A stretch of 54,169 nt of DNA from Coriobacteriaceae bacterium AF08-21 (GTDB lineage Bacteria > Actinomycetota > Coriobacteriia > Coriobacteriales > Coriobacteriaceae): contig JAQCQR010000016.1 of NCBI GenBank assembly GCA_027687465.1, positions 1 to 54,169 of the forward strand, read 5' to 3'. This document shows, one piece after another, positions 17,661 through 25,371 of the stretch. A model generated the notes under the pieces. It was not told the origin of the DNA, did no database searches, and saw nothing but the letters and a program-made list of their open reading frames with translations. Each line of letters starts with the position of its first letter. Position 1 is the stretch's first letter. The position numbers and the translations under genes are program-made.

Positions 17661-18230
17661 ATGGCGAATAGCGCTCAAAGAATTGAGATGTCGTTCGATA
17701 ACATGAGAAAAATCGGAATGGTTCTTTGTGCCGTGCTGGTACTTATAGCCATCGCTACCATCGCCGTCTTTGGTTCGGCATTTGTTGTTGCATGCCAAAG
17801 TATTTTGAACGGCGCAGTGGTAATCGAGGGGGTCGTTGAGCTTGGTAAGGGCGGCAGCATCGCGCTCCCAAATTTGGCGCTATGGGCGGTTTTGCTCCTT
17901 GCAGGGGAGTTCACATTGTTAAGCATCAGCTTCGATGTCGCCCGTCGTCAATCGCCTTTTACTATTCGACATGCACGGATGATTACCGTTATTGCTTGCC
18001 TATTTGCAATCAATGCCGTGATGGGCTCTCTACAGATTGGCAGCGATTTAAAAATAATGATGGGTAATTGTATGTTGAGCTGTCGTATGAATTCCGCTCT
18101 CCTTCAGATTGGTGACTCAGGCATCACTTTGGATGTGGGATCCATCATTGCAATGATGGTTGCTTTCGCTTTGTCGATCTTCTGGCGCTATGGGGCGCTT
18201 TTGCAGTCCCAGTCCGATGATTTGGTCTAG
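17661..18230 (+). CDS. DUF2975 membrane protein
   Basis: A 189-aa integral membrane protein with four hydrophobic segments (about residues 20-45, 65-90, 105-125 and 150-175), matching the DUF2975 family in layout. The function of the family is not known; it is almost always encoded next to a small HTH regulator, as here. The start at 17661 is chosen because AAAGGAG lies 6 nt upstream. It opens an AT-richer stretch running to about 24340 that looks acquired. The regulator gene begins 10 nt after its stop. Confidence 0.75.
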   Translation: MANSAQRIEMSFDNMRKIGMVLCAVLVLIAIATIAVFGSAFVVACQSILNGAVVIEGVVELGKGGSIALPNLALWAVLLLAGEFTLLSISFDVARRQSPFTIRHARMITVIACLFAINAVMGSLQIGSDLKIMMGNCMLSCRMNSALLQIGDSGITLDVGSIIAMMVAFALSIFWRYGALLQSQSDDLV

Positions 18231-18240
18231 GTGATTGACC

Positions 18241-18567
18241 ATGGATTATCTCATTATTGAGATTGAGACACTTTTGCTCAAGACCGGGAAAACAAATGCC
18301 GATCTAATAAGAGCGACTGGGCATACGCCAGCTAACATTTCTAAAATCCGTAATGCAAAAATTAAGGCCATACGCTTGAAGACATTGCTCGATATCTGTG
18401 TTGAGTTGGATTGTCAGCCGGGAGATTTGATCCGTCGCGTGAGTGAAATAGAACTTGAGGAACTTACCATCGCGCGCGCGCGGAATAAGATTTTGCAAAG
18501 ACGCAATCCCGACCCTTCCGAGATATTGCCCACAGAGGTTTACGTAGTAGATCTTTCTAAGGAATAA
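18241..18567 (+). CDS. small XRE-type HTH regulator
   Basis: A 108-aa DNA-binding protein. Residues ~5-70 hold a Cro/C1-type HTH of the YozG/HTH_26 kind, recognised by KTLLDICVELDCQPGDLI. The C-terminal ~40 residues are charged and unassigned. It follows the DUF2975 gene closely and probably shares its message. The ATG at 18241 is chosen; a TTG six bases earlier is the alternative. A perfect inverted repeat over the next promoter (18671-18687) is a possible binding site for it, and the half-site CGATAA also occurs upstream of the DUF2975 gene (17614). Confidence 0.8.
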   Translation: MDYLIIEIETLLLKTGKTNADLIRATGHTPANISKIRNAKIKAIRLKTLLDICVELDCQPGDLIRRVSEIELEELTIARARNKILQRRNPDPSEILPTEVYVVDLSKE

Positions 18568-18602
18568 CAAAACAGAATAAGAAGACAAACACGTATGCAT
18601 GC

Positions 18603-18645
18603 AAGGCCCCTACCGCAAACGATCGGTAGGAGCCTTAATTTATTT
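18603..18645 (+). terminator. terminator of the DUF2975/HTH pair
   Basis: AAGGCCCCTACCG and CGGTAGGAGCCTT form a long stem with one mismatch, followed by AATTTATTT. It separates the regulator pair from the peptide gene, so the peptide has its own promoter. Confidence 0.75.
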
Positions 18646-18656
18646 GAAAATAGTTC

Positions 18657-18687
18657 TTGAAATCATAAGGTTATCGATATACGATAA
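18657..18687 (+). promoter_or_regulatory. promoter and putative operator of the RiPP-like operon
   Basis: TTGAAA (18657-18662) and TACGAT (18680-18685) are separated by exactly 17 nt. A perfect inverted repeat, TTATCG-ATATA-CGATAA (18671-18687), covers the -10 element, so a protein bound there would block transcription. The HTH protein encoded just upstream is the natural candidate (inference). Confidence 0.6.
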
Positions 18688-18727
18688 CGGAGTATTAAAA
18701 CAGACGATAAATCGAAAGGAGGTAATT

Positions 18728-18862
18728 ACGAACTGGGTAATCGATCCGTGTAGCAACGTGCAGGGTGGCGGTGGTGGCTGCCGCAATTACCACCCGTGTT
18801 CGCGCTGTAGCTGTTTTGGCGTATATGTTCATTTCTACAACGCGAACGTTAATGCTGGTTAA
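18728..18862 (+). CDS. Cys-rich RiPP precursor-like peptide (ACG start?)
   Basis: A 44-residue reading frame, (M)NWVIDPCSNVQ then five glycines, then CRNYHPCSRCSCFGVYVHF..., ending in NVNAG. It has five cysteines, four of them in the second half. A perfect AAAGGAGG lies at 18715-18722, and five bases later comes ACG rather than ATG. The only nearby rare start in frame is ATT at 18725, which is too close to the ribosome site. The longer frame back to 18599 runs through the upstream terminator and is unlikely. The gene has its own promoter and terminator and precedes ABC and radical SAM genes, as RiPP precursors do. No known precursor family was recognised. The leader would be unusually short. 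Confidence 0.55.
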   Translation, partial: TNWVIDPCSNVQGGGGGCRNYHPCSRCSCFGVYVHFYNANVNAG

Positions 18863-18877
18863 GACAGCAGAGGGTAA

Positions 18878-18922
18878 GCAGCGTGGTCGATAACTGCCAT
18901 CCGTCGACCGCGCTGCCTTTTT
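18878..18922 (+). terminator. terminator/attenuator after the precursor gene
   Basis: GCAGCGTGGTCGA and TCGACCGCGCTGC pair over 13 bp with one G-T pair, followed by CTTTTTAA, 18 nt before the ABC gene. A partial terminator at this point is typical of RiPP operons and would give more precursor than enzyme. Confidence 0.75.
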
Positions 18923-18939
18923 AATGAGGTTCATGAGAC

Positions 18940-19668
18940 ATGGGTAATGCGATTTCAATCAAGGATCTATCAAAGCGCTACGGCAAAAACTGGGCGTTGT
19001 CTGATGTTTCATTTGATATAGCTGAGGGTGAAGTGTGCGCTCTCGTTGGAGAGAACGGCGCGGGGAAGAGTACATTGATCGATATTCTCCTCGGCTTGCT
19101 AAAGGCAACAAAAGGCTCAGTCAGTTTTTTCGGCGAGTCTGGGAGAACAAGTCTGGCAAAAGCACGCAGAAATATCGGATTCGTCCCCGACGGCTGTGGG
19201 GCATTCTTGAACTTAACCGGTCGAGAAAACTTGACCTCACGCTGTATCGAGTGGGGACTGCCGAAAAGTGAAGTCAATCGAGTGCTTGCTGCCGTTGGTC
19301 TAGAAAATGCAGCAGATGTATCGGTAAAACAATACTCGCTCGGCATGAAGCGCCGCCTGGACATTGGAACGGCTCTTCTGGGTAACCCGCGACTACTCAT
19401 CATGGATGAACCGATTAACGGGCTCGATCCAGTGGGTGTGATTGAGGTGCGCGATCTTCTGCTGTCGTTGAAGGACAGGCGGGATAAAACGGTGCTCATT
19501 TCAAGCCATAACCTAGATGAATTGGAGAAAGTTGCGACATCTTTTGCTTTTCTCCATCGAGGCAGACTTCTCGTTAAGGAAGAAAACTCCTACAAAGACC
19601 GAAGTCTGGAAAAGCGGTTTTTGGATTTGATCGGGGAGGCAGATAATGCAACTTCTGCGACTGATTAG
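18940..19668 (+). CDS. ABC transporter ATP-binding protein
   Basis: A 242-aa ATPase of the BcrA/LanF-like type. Walker A is GENGAGKST, the signature is KQYSLGMKRRLDIG, and Walker B is LLIMDEPINGLD. It overlaps the next gene by 23 nt, so it is translationally coupled to the two permeases. Together they form an export or self-protection transporter for the peptide made here (inference from context). Base composition is lower in GC than in the housekeeping genes around it. Confidence 0.9.
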   Translation: MGNAISIKDLSKRYGKNWALSDVSFDIAEGEVCALVGENGAGKSTLIDILLGLLKATKGSVSFFGESGRTSLAKARRNIGFVPDGCGAFLNLTGRENLTSRCIEWGLPKSEVNRVLAAVGLENAADVSVKQYSLGMKRRLDIGTALLGNPRLLIMDEPINGLDPVGVIEVRDLLLSLKDRRDKTVLISSHNLDELEKVATSFAFLHRGRLLVKEENSYKDRSLEKRFLDLIGEADNATSATD

Positions 19669-20449
19669 ATGCGAAGCCCGTCGGTTGCTCAGAAATCCAG
19701 CCTTTTTCGTGTTGTTGATCTGGGGAATTTGGATTGTTAAAGATGTCTGTAATCCAAATATGTATGGGACTTATGGAACATCTGATTTAGGGGGAGTCGG
19801 CAAACAGATTGGTTTCTTTGCAAACATCCTCGACAAGACTGACCCAGCTGGTTCGGCGGTTCGGACGGCACTATTCATGACCTACGAGTGGTTTTTCGTT
19901 CTAGCCGGATGCATTGTTATTTCCTGCGCCATGGATTATCAAAGCAGGTCTTCTGAAGTGACGTATGCAAAAGGGACGGGTGTAGCAAAGGCCGTTGTCG
20001 CAAAGTGGCTTGTTCTGACGATTGCAACTTCAACAGCGTTCAACCTGTTTTCGGGATTCACTCTCTTCAAATCTCCGCTTGGCTGCTATGTGGATGGGCG
20101 GGTGTTTCTTGATAGATACCTGCCCGTGTTGCTTTTGATTGATGCTATTTTGGCTGCATTAGTAGCTCAGTCGATGGCAGTTTTCTATTTACTTAGAAAT
20201 GCACCGCTTAGCATTATGTTGGTGTTGGTCGGGACGCTGCTCGCCTCCGATGAATATACGCTGGTGGTCTTTTCCAATCACGCATCGACGCAAATTCCCT
20301 GGTGGCTCTCAGTCGGACCATACTTACGCCATCTTGGAAATCTGTGCTTTCAAGGCCTAGCCATTAATCAGATCATTCTTTTCTCTGTTATTTGCACCGT
20401 TGTTTCGTTGCAGCTCGGGGTCATGGGAATCAAAGCGAGGAGGGGGTAG
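19646..20449 (+). CDS. ABC transporter permease 1
   Basis: A 267-aa hydrophobic protein with about six membrane segments, one near residues 12-28 and the others from ~85 on. It resembles ABC-2/LanE-type permeases in size and layout. Its start lies inside the ATPase gene. Its paralogue follows 2 nt after its stop; both share a short YGTSD motif after the first membrane segment (YGTYGTSDLGG here, YGTSDWLGDG in the next). They likely pair as a heterodimer. No specific substrate can be read from sequence. Confidence 0.75.
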   Translation: MQLLRLIRCEARRLLRNPAFFVLLIWGIWIVKDVCNPNMYGTYGTSDLGGVGKQIGFFANILDKTDPAGSAVRTALFMTYEWFFVLAGCIVISCAMDYQSRSSEVTYAKGTGVAKAVVAKWLVLTIATSTAFNLFSGFTLFKSPLGCYVDGRVFLDRYLPVLLLIDAILAALVAQSMAVFYLLRNAPLSIMLVLVGTLLASDEYTLVVFSNHASTQIPWWLSVGPYLRHLGNLCFQGLAINQIILFSVICTVVSLQLGVMGIKARRG

Positions 20450-20451
20450 AA

Positions 20452-21261
20452 ATGCGCTGCGAAGATATGATTAAGGCTGAAGCCTATCGAGTTATGAAGA
20501 GCAAAGCGCCTCTTCTGCTGATTGCGGCAGGTTTCGTGCTCGCATTGCTTTATTCTGTGTCTTATGAACCATGGAGAGCCTACGGAACGAGCGATTGGCT
20601 TGGCGACGGTGTTATGGGCTTCTTTCCAAACCCACAATATGGTTTTGTGGGAATTCCCGGAGACCTCGTTAAAGATGGAGCTCGCTACCTTTCCGCTGTG
20701 GCACCGCTTGCCCATTCTCTGTTCTTTCCTATTGTTGCTGTTCTCGTCATCGGCTATGCGTTTCGAACTCCGATAACGGGATCTCAATGGCTTGTTTCCT
20801 ATGCAAGGGGAATGAAAACAGTACAGTTGTTGGTTGCAAGGACTCTTGTCTCGATTGTCACGCTTGTCGGTGGTTTTGTTCTCTTTTCGATACTCGTTGG
20901 TGCGGTCCAAAGCGCGAGTGGCATAGGAATGACGATGGATATGATCGGAGAGTTTCTTCTTCGACTGTCTCTTGCTGCCTTGATTTGCACAACGTTATGC
21001 CTGCTGCTCGTCCTGGCCATCTCACTCTTTGGAAATGGCGCGTTTGTTCTATCGTTCATCATCCTGCTGCTTTATTTGGGGTACGGGAATCCAAATATGC
21101 CACTGCACTTGACATGGCTGGCGACCCTTGCGTCCCCGCGACCAATTCAATTCATCGTGCCGGGGACGTTGCTATTTGTAGCGCTGGCAACAGTCGTTCC
21201 CATTGTCATCCTCGGACTTTGTTGGGCTATCAAGGGTGCTATCAGAAAACGGAGCATATAA
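20452..21261 (+). CDS. ABC transporter permease 2
   Basis: A 269-aa membrane protein paralogous to its neighbour, with about six membrane segments and a YGTSDWLGDG motif after the first one. The start at 20452 is chosen because GAGGGGG lies 6 nt upstream. Its stop codon TAA abuts the ATG of the radical SAM gene, which ties the transporter to the enzyme. Confidence 0.75.
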   Translation: MRCEDMIKAEAYRVMKSKAPLLLIAAGFVLALLYSVSYEPWRAYGTSDWLGDGVMGFFPNPQYGFVGIPGDLVKDGARYLSAVAPLAHSLFFPIVAVLVIGYAFRTPITGSQWLVSYARGMKTVQLLVARTLVSIVTLVGGFVLFSILVGAVQSASGIGMTMDMIGEFLLRLSLAALICTTLCLLLVLAISLFGNGAFVLSFIILLLYLGYGNPNMPLHLTWLATLASPRPIQFIVPGTLLFVALATVVPIVILGLCWAIKGAIRKRSI

Positions 21262-22548
21262 ATGCAAGAGTCTGAATTTAACGTTATTGAAGAGAATGAT
21301 GTGAACGGTATCACTATCTACAATACCCAATCTGGTGGCGTTCTCGACCTTGACGCTGCGCACACGAATGAGCTGAATTTATATCGCAAGGGTGCCGCCG
21401 CCTTGGATGGTGATTTCGAAGAGACCCTTAAGTTGGGTGGCATGTTGGTAGATGACGATGTTGACGAGCGGCGAATGTTGATGCTTGAGAGCTTGTCGGC
21501 AAGGTTTGCAAATGACTATTTAGGACTGACGATTGCTCCAACGCTGGCATGCAATTTTAGGTGTCCCTACTGCTATGAAAAGGGCTGCTCGCACCCCACT
21601 ATGTCAGAAGAGACAATGACGGATATCGCAGAATTCGTGCGTTCCGGCTATCCCGGGATCAACGATCTTCACGTTGACTGGTATGGAGGCGAACCCCTAC
21701 TCTGTGTGGACATGATCGAGCGACTGACAAAAGAACTGAGAGGGGCGATTAGGCCAGGCGCTACTTATTCTGCCGGAATGGTAACGAACGGATATCTCCT
21801 GACGCGAGAAATTGCTCAGAAGCTTGCTGATTATCAGATCGGTTCGGTTCAAATCACTATTGATGGCTCAAAGAGGGATCATGATTCGCGGAGGGTCCCG
21901 GCCGACGGTCGTCCGACATATGATGCCATTATCGACAATATAATCTCATGTGCCGATGTTCTTCAGATTACCATTCGCGTGAATGTCGATGAGTCCAATA
22001 GCAAAGAGGTCGATGCGTTGATTGACGAGCTTGACGCTAAAGGGCTTCGCGGTAAAGTCGCGATTTATCTTGCTGCGGTCGACAATGTTAACGATACTTG
22101 CTCAAATGACATTCATTGTTTTTCTCAGCGTGGATTCTCTCAAGTTGAAACGTTCTTTATGGATAAAGCTAGCGAGCGCGGATTCAACGTTATTCCGTTT
22201 ACGCCGTATGAACCAGGCGTCTGCTGTGCGGTTTCCCTTAATTCGTTTGTCATCGATCCGCTTGGTAGACTTTTTAAATGTTGGGATGAGGTTGGCAAGG
22301 GCGAGTGCGCCGTTGGAAATGTTCGAGAAGGTGTGAAAGCTAATTCGAACTATTTGAAATGGATGGAGTATTTACCAAACGACCCAGTATGTGGCGAGTG
22401 TGTAATGTTTCCGGCTTGTATGGGCGGATGTCCCCACGCCGCGATGGAGGGCCAGAGAAAATGCGCGAGCGTTAAATTCAATGCCAGGCAGAGAATGCGG
22501 TTGGCTTGTAATTATCAGTATTCGCATGAGGCAAATCACGATGTTTAG
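21262..22548 (+). CDS. radical SAM/SPASM peptide maturase
   Basis: A 428-aa radical SAM enzyme. The [4Fe-4S] motif is CNFRCPYC (C97, C101, C104). The C-terminal SPASM region carries the cysteines for extra clusters, including CGECVMFPACMGGCPH. The N-terminal ~85 residues (NVIEENDVNGITIYNTQSGG) resemble the leader-binding front part of the maturases that go with Cys-rich precursors (Clo7bot, CLI_3235 and SCIFF types), but I cannot assign a subfamily. The likely reaction is a thioether or C-C cross-link in the peptide at 18728 (inference). It directly abuts the upstream permease and overlaps the downstream ABC gene by 8 nt. Confidence 0.88.
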   Translation: MQESEFNVIEENDVNGITIYNTQSGGVLDLDAAHTNELNLYRKGAAALDGDFEETLKLGGMLVDDDVDERRMLMLESLSARFANDYLGLTIAPTLACNFRCPYCYEKGCSHPTMSEETMTDIAEFVRSGYPGINDLHVDWYGGEPLLCVDMIERLTKELRGAIRPGATYSAGMVTNGYLLTREIAQKLADYQIGSVQITIDGSKRDHDSRRVPADGRPTYDAIIDNIISCADVLQITIRVNVDESNSKEVDALIDELDAKGLRGKVAIYLAAVDNVNDTCSNDIHCFSQRGFSQVETFFMDKASERGFNVIPFTPYEPGVCCAVSLNSFVIDPLGRLFKCWDEVGKGECAVGNVREGVKANSNYLKWMEYLPNDPVCGECVMFPACMGGCPHAAMEGQRKCASVKFNARQRMRLACNYQYSHEANHDV

Positions 22549-24172
22549 ATTTTGGAAGATATATCTCCTCCATAAGCCAAGGCTTTATGTCTATCTGCTT
22601 CTCGATGTCTTGTCTCAGCTGTGCAGCCTTGCTGAACCATATCTGTTGGGACTGACTGTAAATGTGCTGGCGGCAAAAAATGTCCTCGGTATTAGTTTGC
22701 GGACGCTAGTCTTATGTATTTTCGCGATTGGCGTGGTCGCCATTGTGGGGTCGGTGTTGGCCTATTGGACTTCCCTAATCTATGTCGACCTTCAAGCGCA
22801 TGCGGGATATCAACTTAACGCTGACACACTTGAACACGTCAAGCGTTTGCCCCGGAAGTTTTTCATCGGATTTGATGCGGGCTATTATAATCAGCAAATC
22901 AATCACGATTCAAACGACCTCATAATATTCGGAATAACATCGGCGTCAAATATCATTGGCGGTGTTGCAACGATTATCTGTTCCTTGATTATGTTGATGA
23001 ATATAAACATTGCGATGGCGATTGCCTGTCTAGCCTGCATCGTTACGGGGGCAGTAGTTTATCGATTGTTTAGCGGGCTGCTGTTCAATCGAGGCTTTGA
23101 GTTTCAGGAAAAGACCGCTGCTTTCTATGGGACTCTCCAGAGCCAGCTGGAGAGCGTCTCCTTTCTTCGTCGCCATTCATTATTTGATTTCTATTCCTTG
23201 AGGCTGCAGAAGGCTTTCGATGGTCTTTATCCAGCTATATTGGCTAACCAAAAAGCCGGATCACGGTTCGAACTTGCGAATCAGTTGATTTTTTCCTTTG
23301 CGCAGTTCTGTTTGCTCGCGATTGGAGGCTGTGAGATTGTCGCAGGTAAAATGCCGGTTGGTTTTCTACTGACGGCATTGAGCTATTATTCGAGCGCCAA
23401 TTCTGCTCTGGTGAACTTGCTTTCTTGGGGCAAAAGCTACCAGGCGAGCAAGGTGAGCGCCCAACGCCTTAAGCGCCTTTGGGCAATGGATGAAGAGGCG
23501 AACGGTTCTGTCCGCATTGGTTCTCCTGTTTCACTTGTGTGCAAGGGCCTGTCGATTTGTCGCCCTGATACCGATCGAATCATAGATTATCCAGAGCTCA
23601 TCTCGCTTAATCGAGGAGTCTTATACGGCGTGTCGGGCGCAAACGGAAGCGGGAAAAGCACGCTTCTCGATGGCATAGCTGGTCTATATCCCGATGATTG
23701 CGTTGGGACTATTGCTTATGACGAGGTTGATTTGAGCCAGATTGACTCTATAAATCTACGCTCGTATGTCGTTGGTATTGCCGAGCAAGAACCTGATATC
23801 GTTAACGGAACACTCAGAGAGAATCTGACGCTACTCGCGGGCGATAATTGTCCAATTCTTGAAGTCGGGCGACTTGTAGACCAGTTTGGTCTGACCAAAC
23901 TGGTCTCAACACTTCCCAATGGTCTTGATGGGGTGCTGGACGAGCAAAACCATAATATATCGGGTGGTGAGAAGCAGAAGATTGCGATTATTCGTGTATT
24001 GCTTAAGGACTCACCCGTCATGTTATTCGATGAACCGACGTCGGCGCTTGACGGAGCGAGTAGGTCAGCGTTCATTGATATTCTGCAACAGAAGAAAGAG
24101 GATCATATAGTGGTTGTTGTTTCGCATGATCCCGAGTTGCTTGAGGCTTGCGACGAAGTGATTGAGCTGTAG
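22541..24172 (+). CDS. ABC half-transporter, permease fused to ATPase
   Basis: A 543-aa exporter. A six-helix membrane domain (residues ~15-300) is followed by an ATPase with Walker A GANGSGKSTLLDG, signature NISGGEKQKIAIIRVL and Walker B VMLFDEPTSALD. There is no C39 peptidase domain, so leader removal, if any, must come from elsewhere. The start at 22541 is chosen because GAGGCAAATCACG precedes it. It is the last gene of the operon and probably exports the modified peptide. Confidence 0.87.
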   Translation: MFRFWKIYLLHKPRLYVYLLLDVLSQLCSLAEPYLLGLTVNVLAAKNVLGISLRTLVLCIFAIGVVAIVGSVLAYWTSLIYVDLQAHAGYQLNADTLEHVKRLPRKFFIGFDAGYYNQQINHDSNDLIIFGITSASNIIGGVATIICSLIMLMNINIAMAIACLACIVTGAVVYRLFSGLLFNRGFEFQEKTAAFYGTLQSQLESVSFLRRHSLFDFYSLRLQKAFDGLYPAILANQKAGSRFELANQLIFSFAQFCLLAIGGCEIVAGKMPVGFLLTALSYYSSANSALVNLLSWGKSYQASKVSAQRLKRLWAMDEEANGSVRIGSPVSLVCKGLSICRPDTDRIIDYPELISLNRGVLYGVSGANGSGKSTLLDGIAGLYPDDCVGTIAYDEVDLSQIDSINLRSYVVGIAEQEPDIVNGTLRENLTLLAGDNCPILEVGRLVDQFGLTKLVSTLPNGLDGVLDEQNHNISGGEKQKIAIIRVLLKDSPVMLFDEPTSALDGASRSAFIDILQQKKEDHIVVVVSHDPELLEACDEVIEL

Positions 24173-24239
24173 ACGCCGGAAGGTTAGCCCATTTGAGTCT
24201 TAATTTCTGCCATGGTGGAAAGCTGTTCGAGGTTGGTGC

Positions 24240-24276
24240 TTACCGGGAAAATGTAAGCCACTACACCTCCCGGTAA
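24240..24276. other. TTACCGGGA inverted repeat
   Basis: TTACCGGGA and TCCCGGTAA, perfect 9-bp arms, are separated by 19 nt in the gap between the exporter gene and the toxin-antitoxin pair. No T tract follows on either side. Confidence 0.45.
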
Positions 24277-24298
24277 GGCATTGCTGCGCTCTTATGGA

Positions 24299-24329
24299 TG
24301 CTATACTAAGTCCAGGATGATGTATAGCA
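24299..24329 (+). promoter_or_regulatory. putative operator of the toxin-antitoxin pair
   Basis: TGCTATAC and GTATAGCA are perfect 8-bp arms separated by 15 nt, ending 16 nt before the antitoxin ATG. The first arm contains a -10-like TATACT. The position is that expected for autoregulation by the antitoxin. Confidence 0.6.
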
Positions 24330-24345
24330 ACCTGAAGGATGAGGC

Positions 24346-24705
24346 ATGGAAGCCGAATTGCTCGATAAAAAATCTATTCAGATGAACGTGCGCATAGATC
24401 GCCAGCTCAAAGAGGCGGGAGACGCCGTCCTGACTCATATTGGCATGACGCCGTCACAAGCCGTTCGGACACTTTGGGAGTATCTGGTCGTTAACGGACG
24501 CATGCCCTCGAAGGGAGACGCGGCGGCTCCGGTTTCTGACGGAGTGGAGCCCCGGCGCATGGAGTCAAGGGCCGCGCAAGGCAGCCATATCGTTCGCGAT
24601 TCGTGCCTCAAATACGGCATCCCCATCCCTGAGTTCTCGGGAGACTATGACGACCTCTATGAGGAGGCCATGGCGGAGCGCTATCCCGAGTGGGTGGAAC
24701 TATGA
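24346..24705 (+). CDS. RelB/DinJ-type antitoxin
   Basis: A 119-aa protein. The N-terminal half is a ribbon-helix-helix domain of the RelB/DinJ kind (QMNVRIDRQLKEAGDAVLTHIGMTPSQAVRTLW), which binds DNA as a dimer. The C-terminal half would wrap the toxin. A GGATGAG site precedes the ATG. Its stop codon overlaps the toxin start (ATGA), a standard toxin-antitoxin arrangement. A RelB-type antitoxin paired with a PIN toxin, rather than RelE or YafQ, is a less common combination. Confidence 0.82.
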   Translation: MEAELLDKKSIQMNVRIDRQLKEAGDAVLTHIGMTPSQAVRTLWEYLVVNGRMPSKGDAAAPVSDGVEPRRMESRAAQGSHIVRDSCLKYGIPIPEFSGDYDDLYEEAMAERYPEWVEL

Positions 24706-25223
24706 GCACAGAAGGCGTCCTCAAGCTGTTAATCGATACCAACGTATGGATGGATTATTTTTCTGGCAGGTCTGACCGTACGGCAAATGTCGTCCATCTG
24801 ATCGAGATTGCCGACGCCTCGGAGCGGATTGCCCTGTTTGCCTCGTCGCTTTCGGTCAAAGACGTGTCATATCTTGTCTCGGCGGCAATCAAGCAGGAGT
24901 GCCGAAGAAAGACTGGCTCACTGAGCGATAACGCCATTGCGGCGGCAGACGAAACGGCTTGGGCATGCGTTCGACAGATGCGCGAGCTAGCCCTCATCGC
25001 CCCGGTCGGTGCAGACGAGGTCTTCGACTCCTTTGTGTTCAAGTACCACCACAATGACTTTGAGGACGACCTGATGCTGGGCGTCGCCAATCGCATTGAT
25101 GCCGATTACGTCGTGACGGAGGACAAGAATCTTATTAAACATACCAATGGTGTATGCATTAATGTTCAACAGGCGTTGAGGTTGGTTGAAGGGTCCAACG
25201 CCCCTTCGGCACGGCCCGTCTAG
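24702..25223 (+). CDS. PIN-domain toxin (VapC-like)
   Basis: A 173-aa PIN-fold ribonuclease. It opens LLIDTNVWMDYF with the first catalytic Asp (D12). The C-terminal acidic cluster is DFEDDLMLGVANRIDADYVVTEDKNL. PIN toxins cut tRNA or rRNA when released from their antitoxin. The ATG at 24702 overlaps the antitoxin stop; a GTG 12 nt earlier is the alternative. Confidence 0.82.
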   Translation: MSTEGVLKLLIDTNVWMDYFSGRSDRTANVVHLIEIADASERIALFASSLSVKDVSYLVSAAIKQECRRKTGSLSDNAIAAADETAWACVRQMRELALIAPVGADEVFDSFVFKYHHNDFEDDLMLGVANRIDADYVVTEDKNLIKHTNGVCINVQQALRLVEGSNAPSARPV

Positions 25224-25371
25224 CCTGCTTTATCTTAATAAAGTGGCGTTTCCCCACCGTTAGCCGATGATGCAAGGGCGCTCGGCGTTTTCGACTGGTT
25301 TATGCACGCAAAGTCTGGGAATATACAAGACGCATGTCTTACTGTCTAACCAGTTGCGCCAAGGAGGCACC

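Noticed and set aside
18599..18862. Longer 87-residue version of the Cys-rich peptide starting at an ATG at 18599
   Set aside because: That start lies in the terminator stem of the upstream gene and before the promoter at 18657-18685, so it would not be on the peptide's message. It also has no ribosome site.
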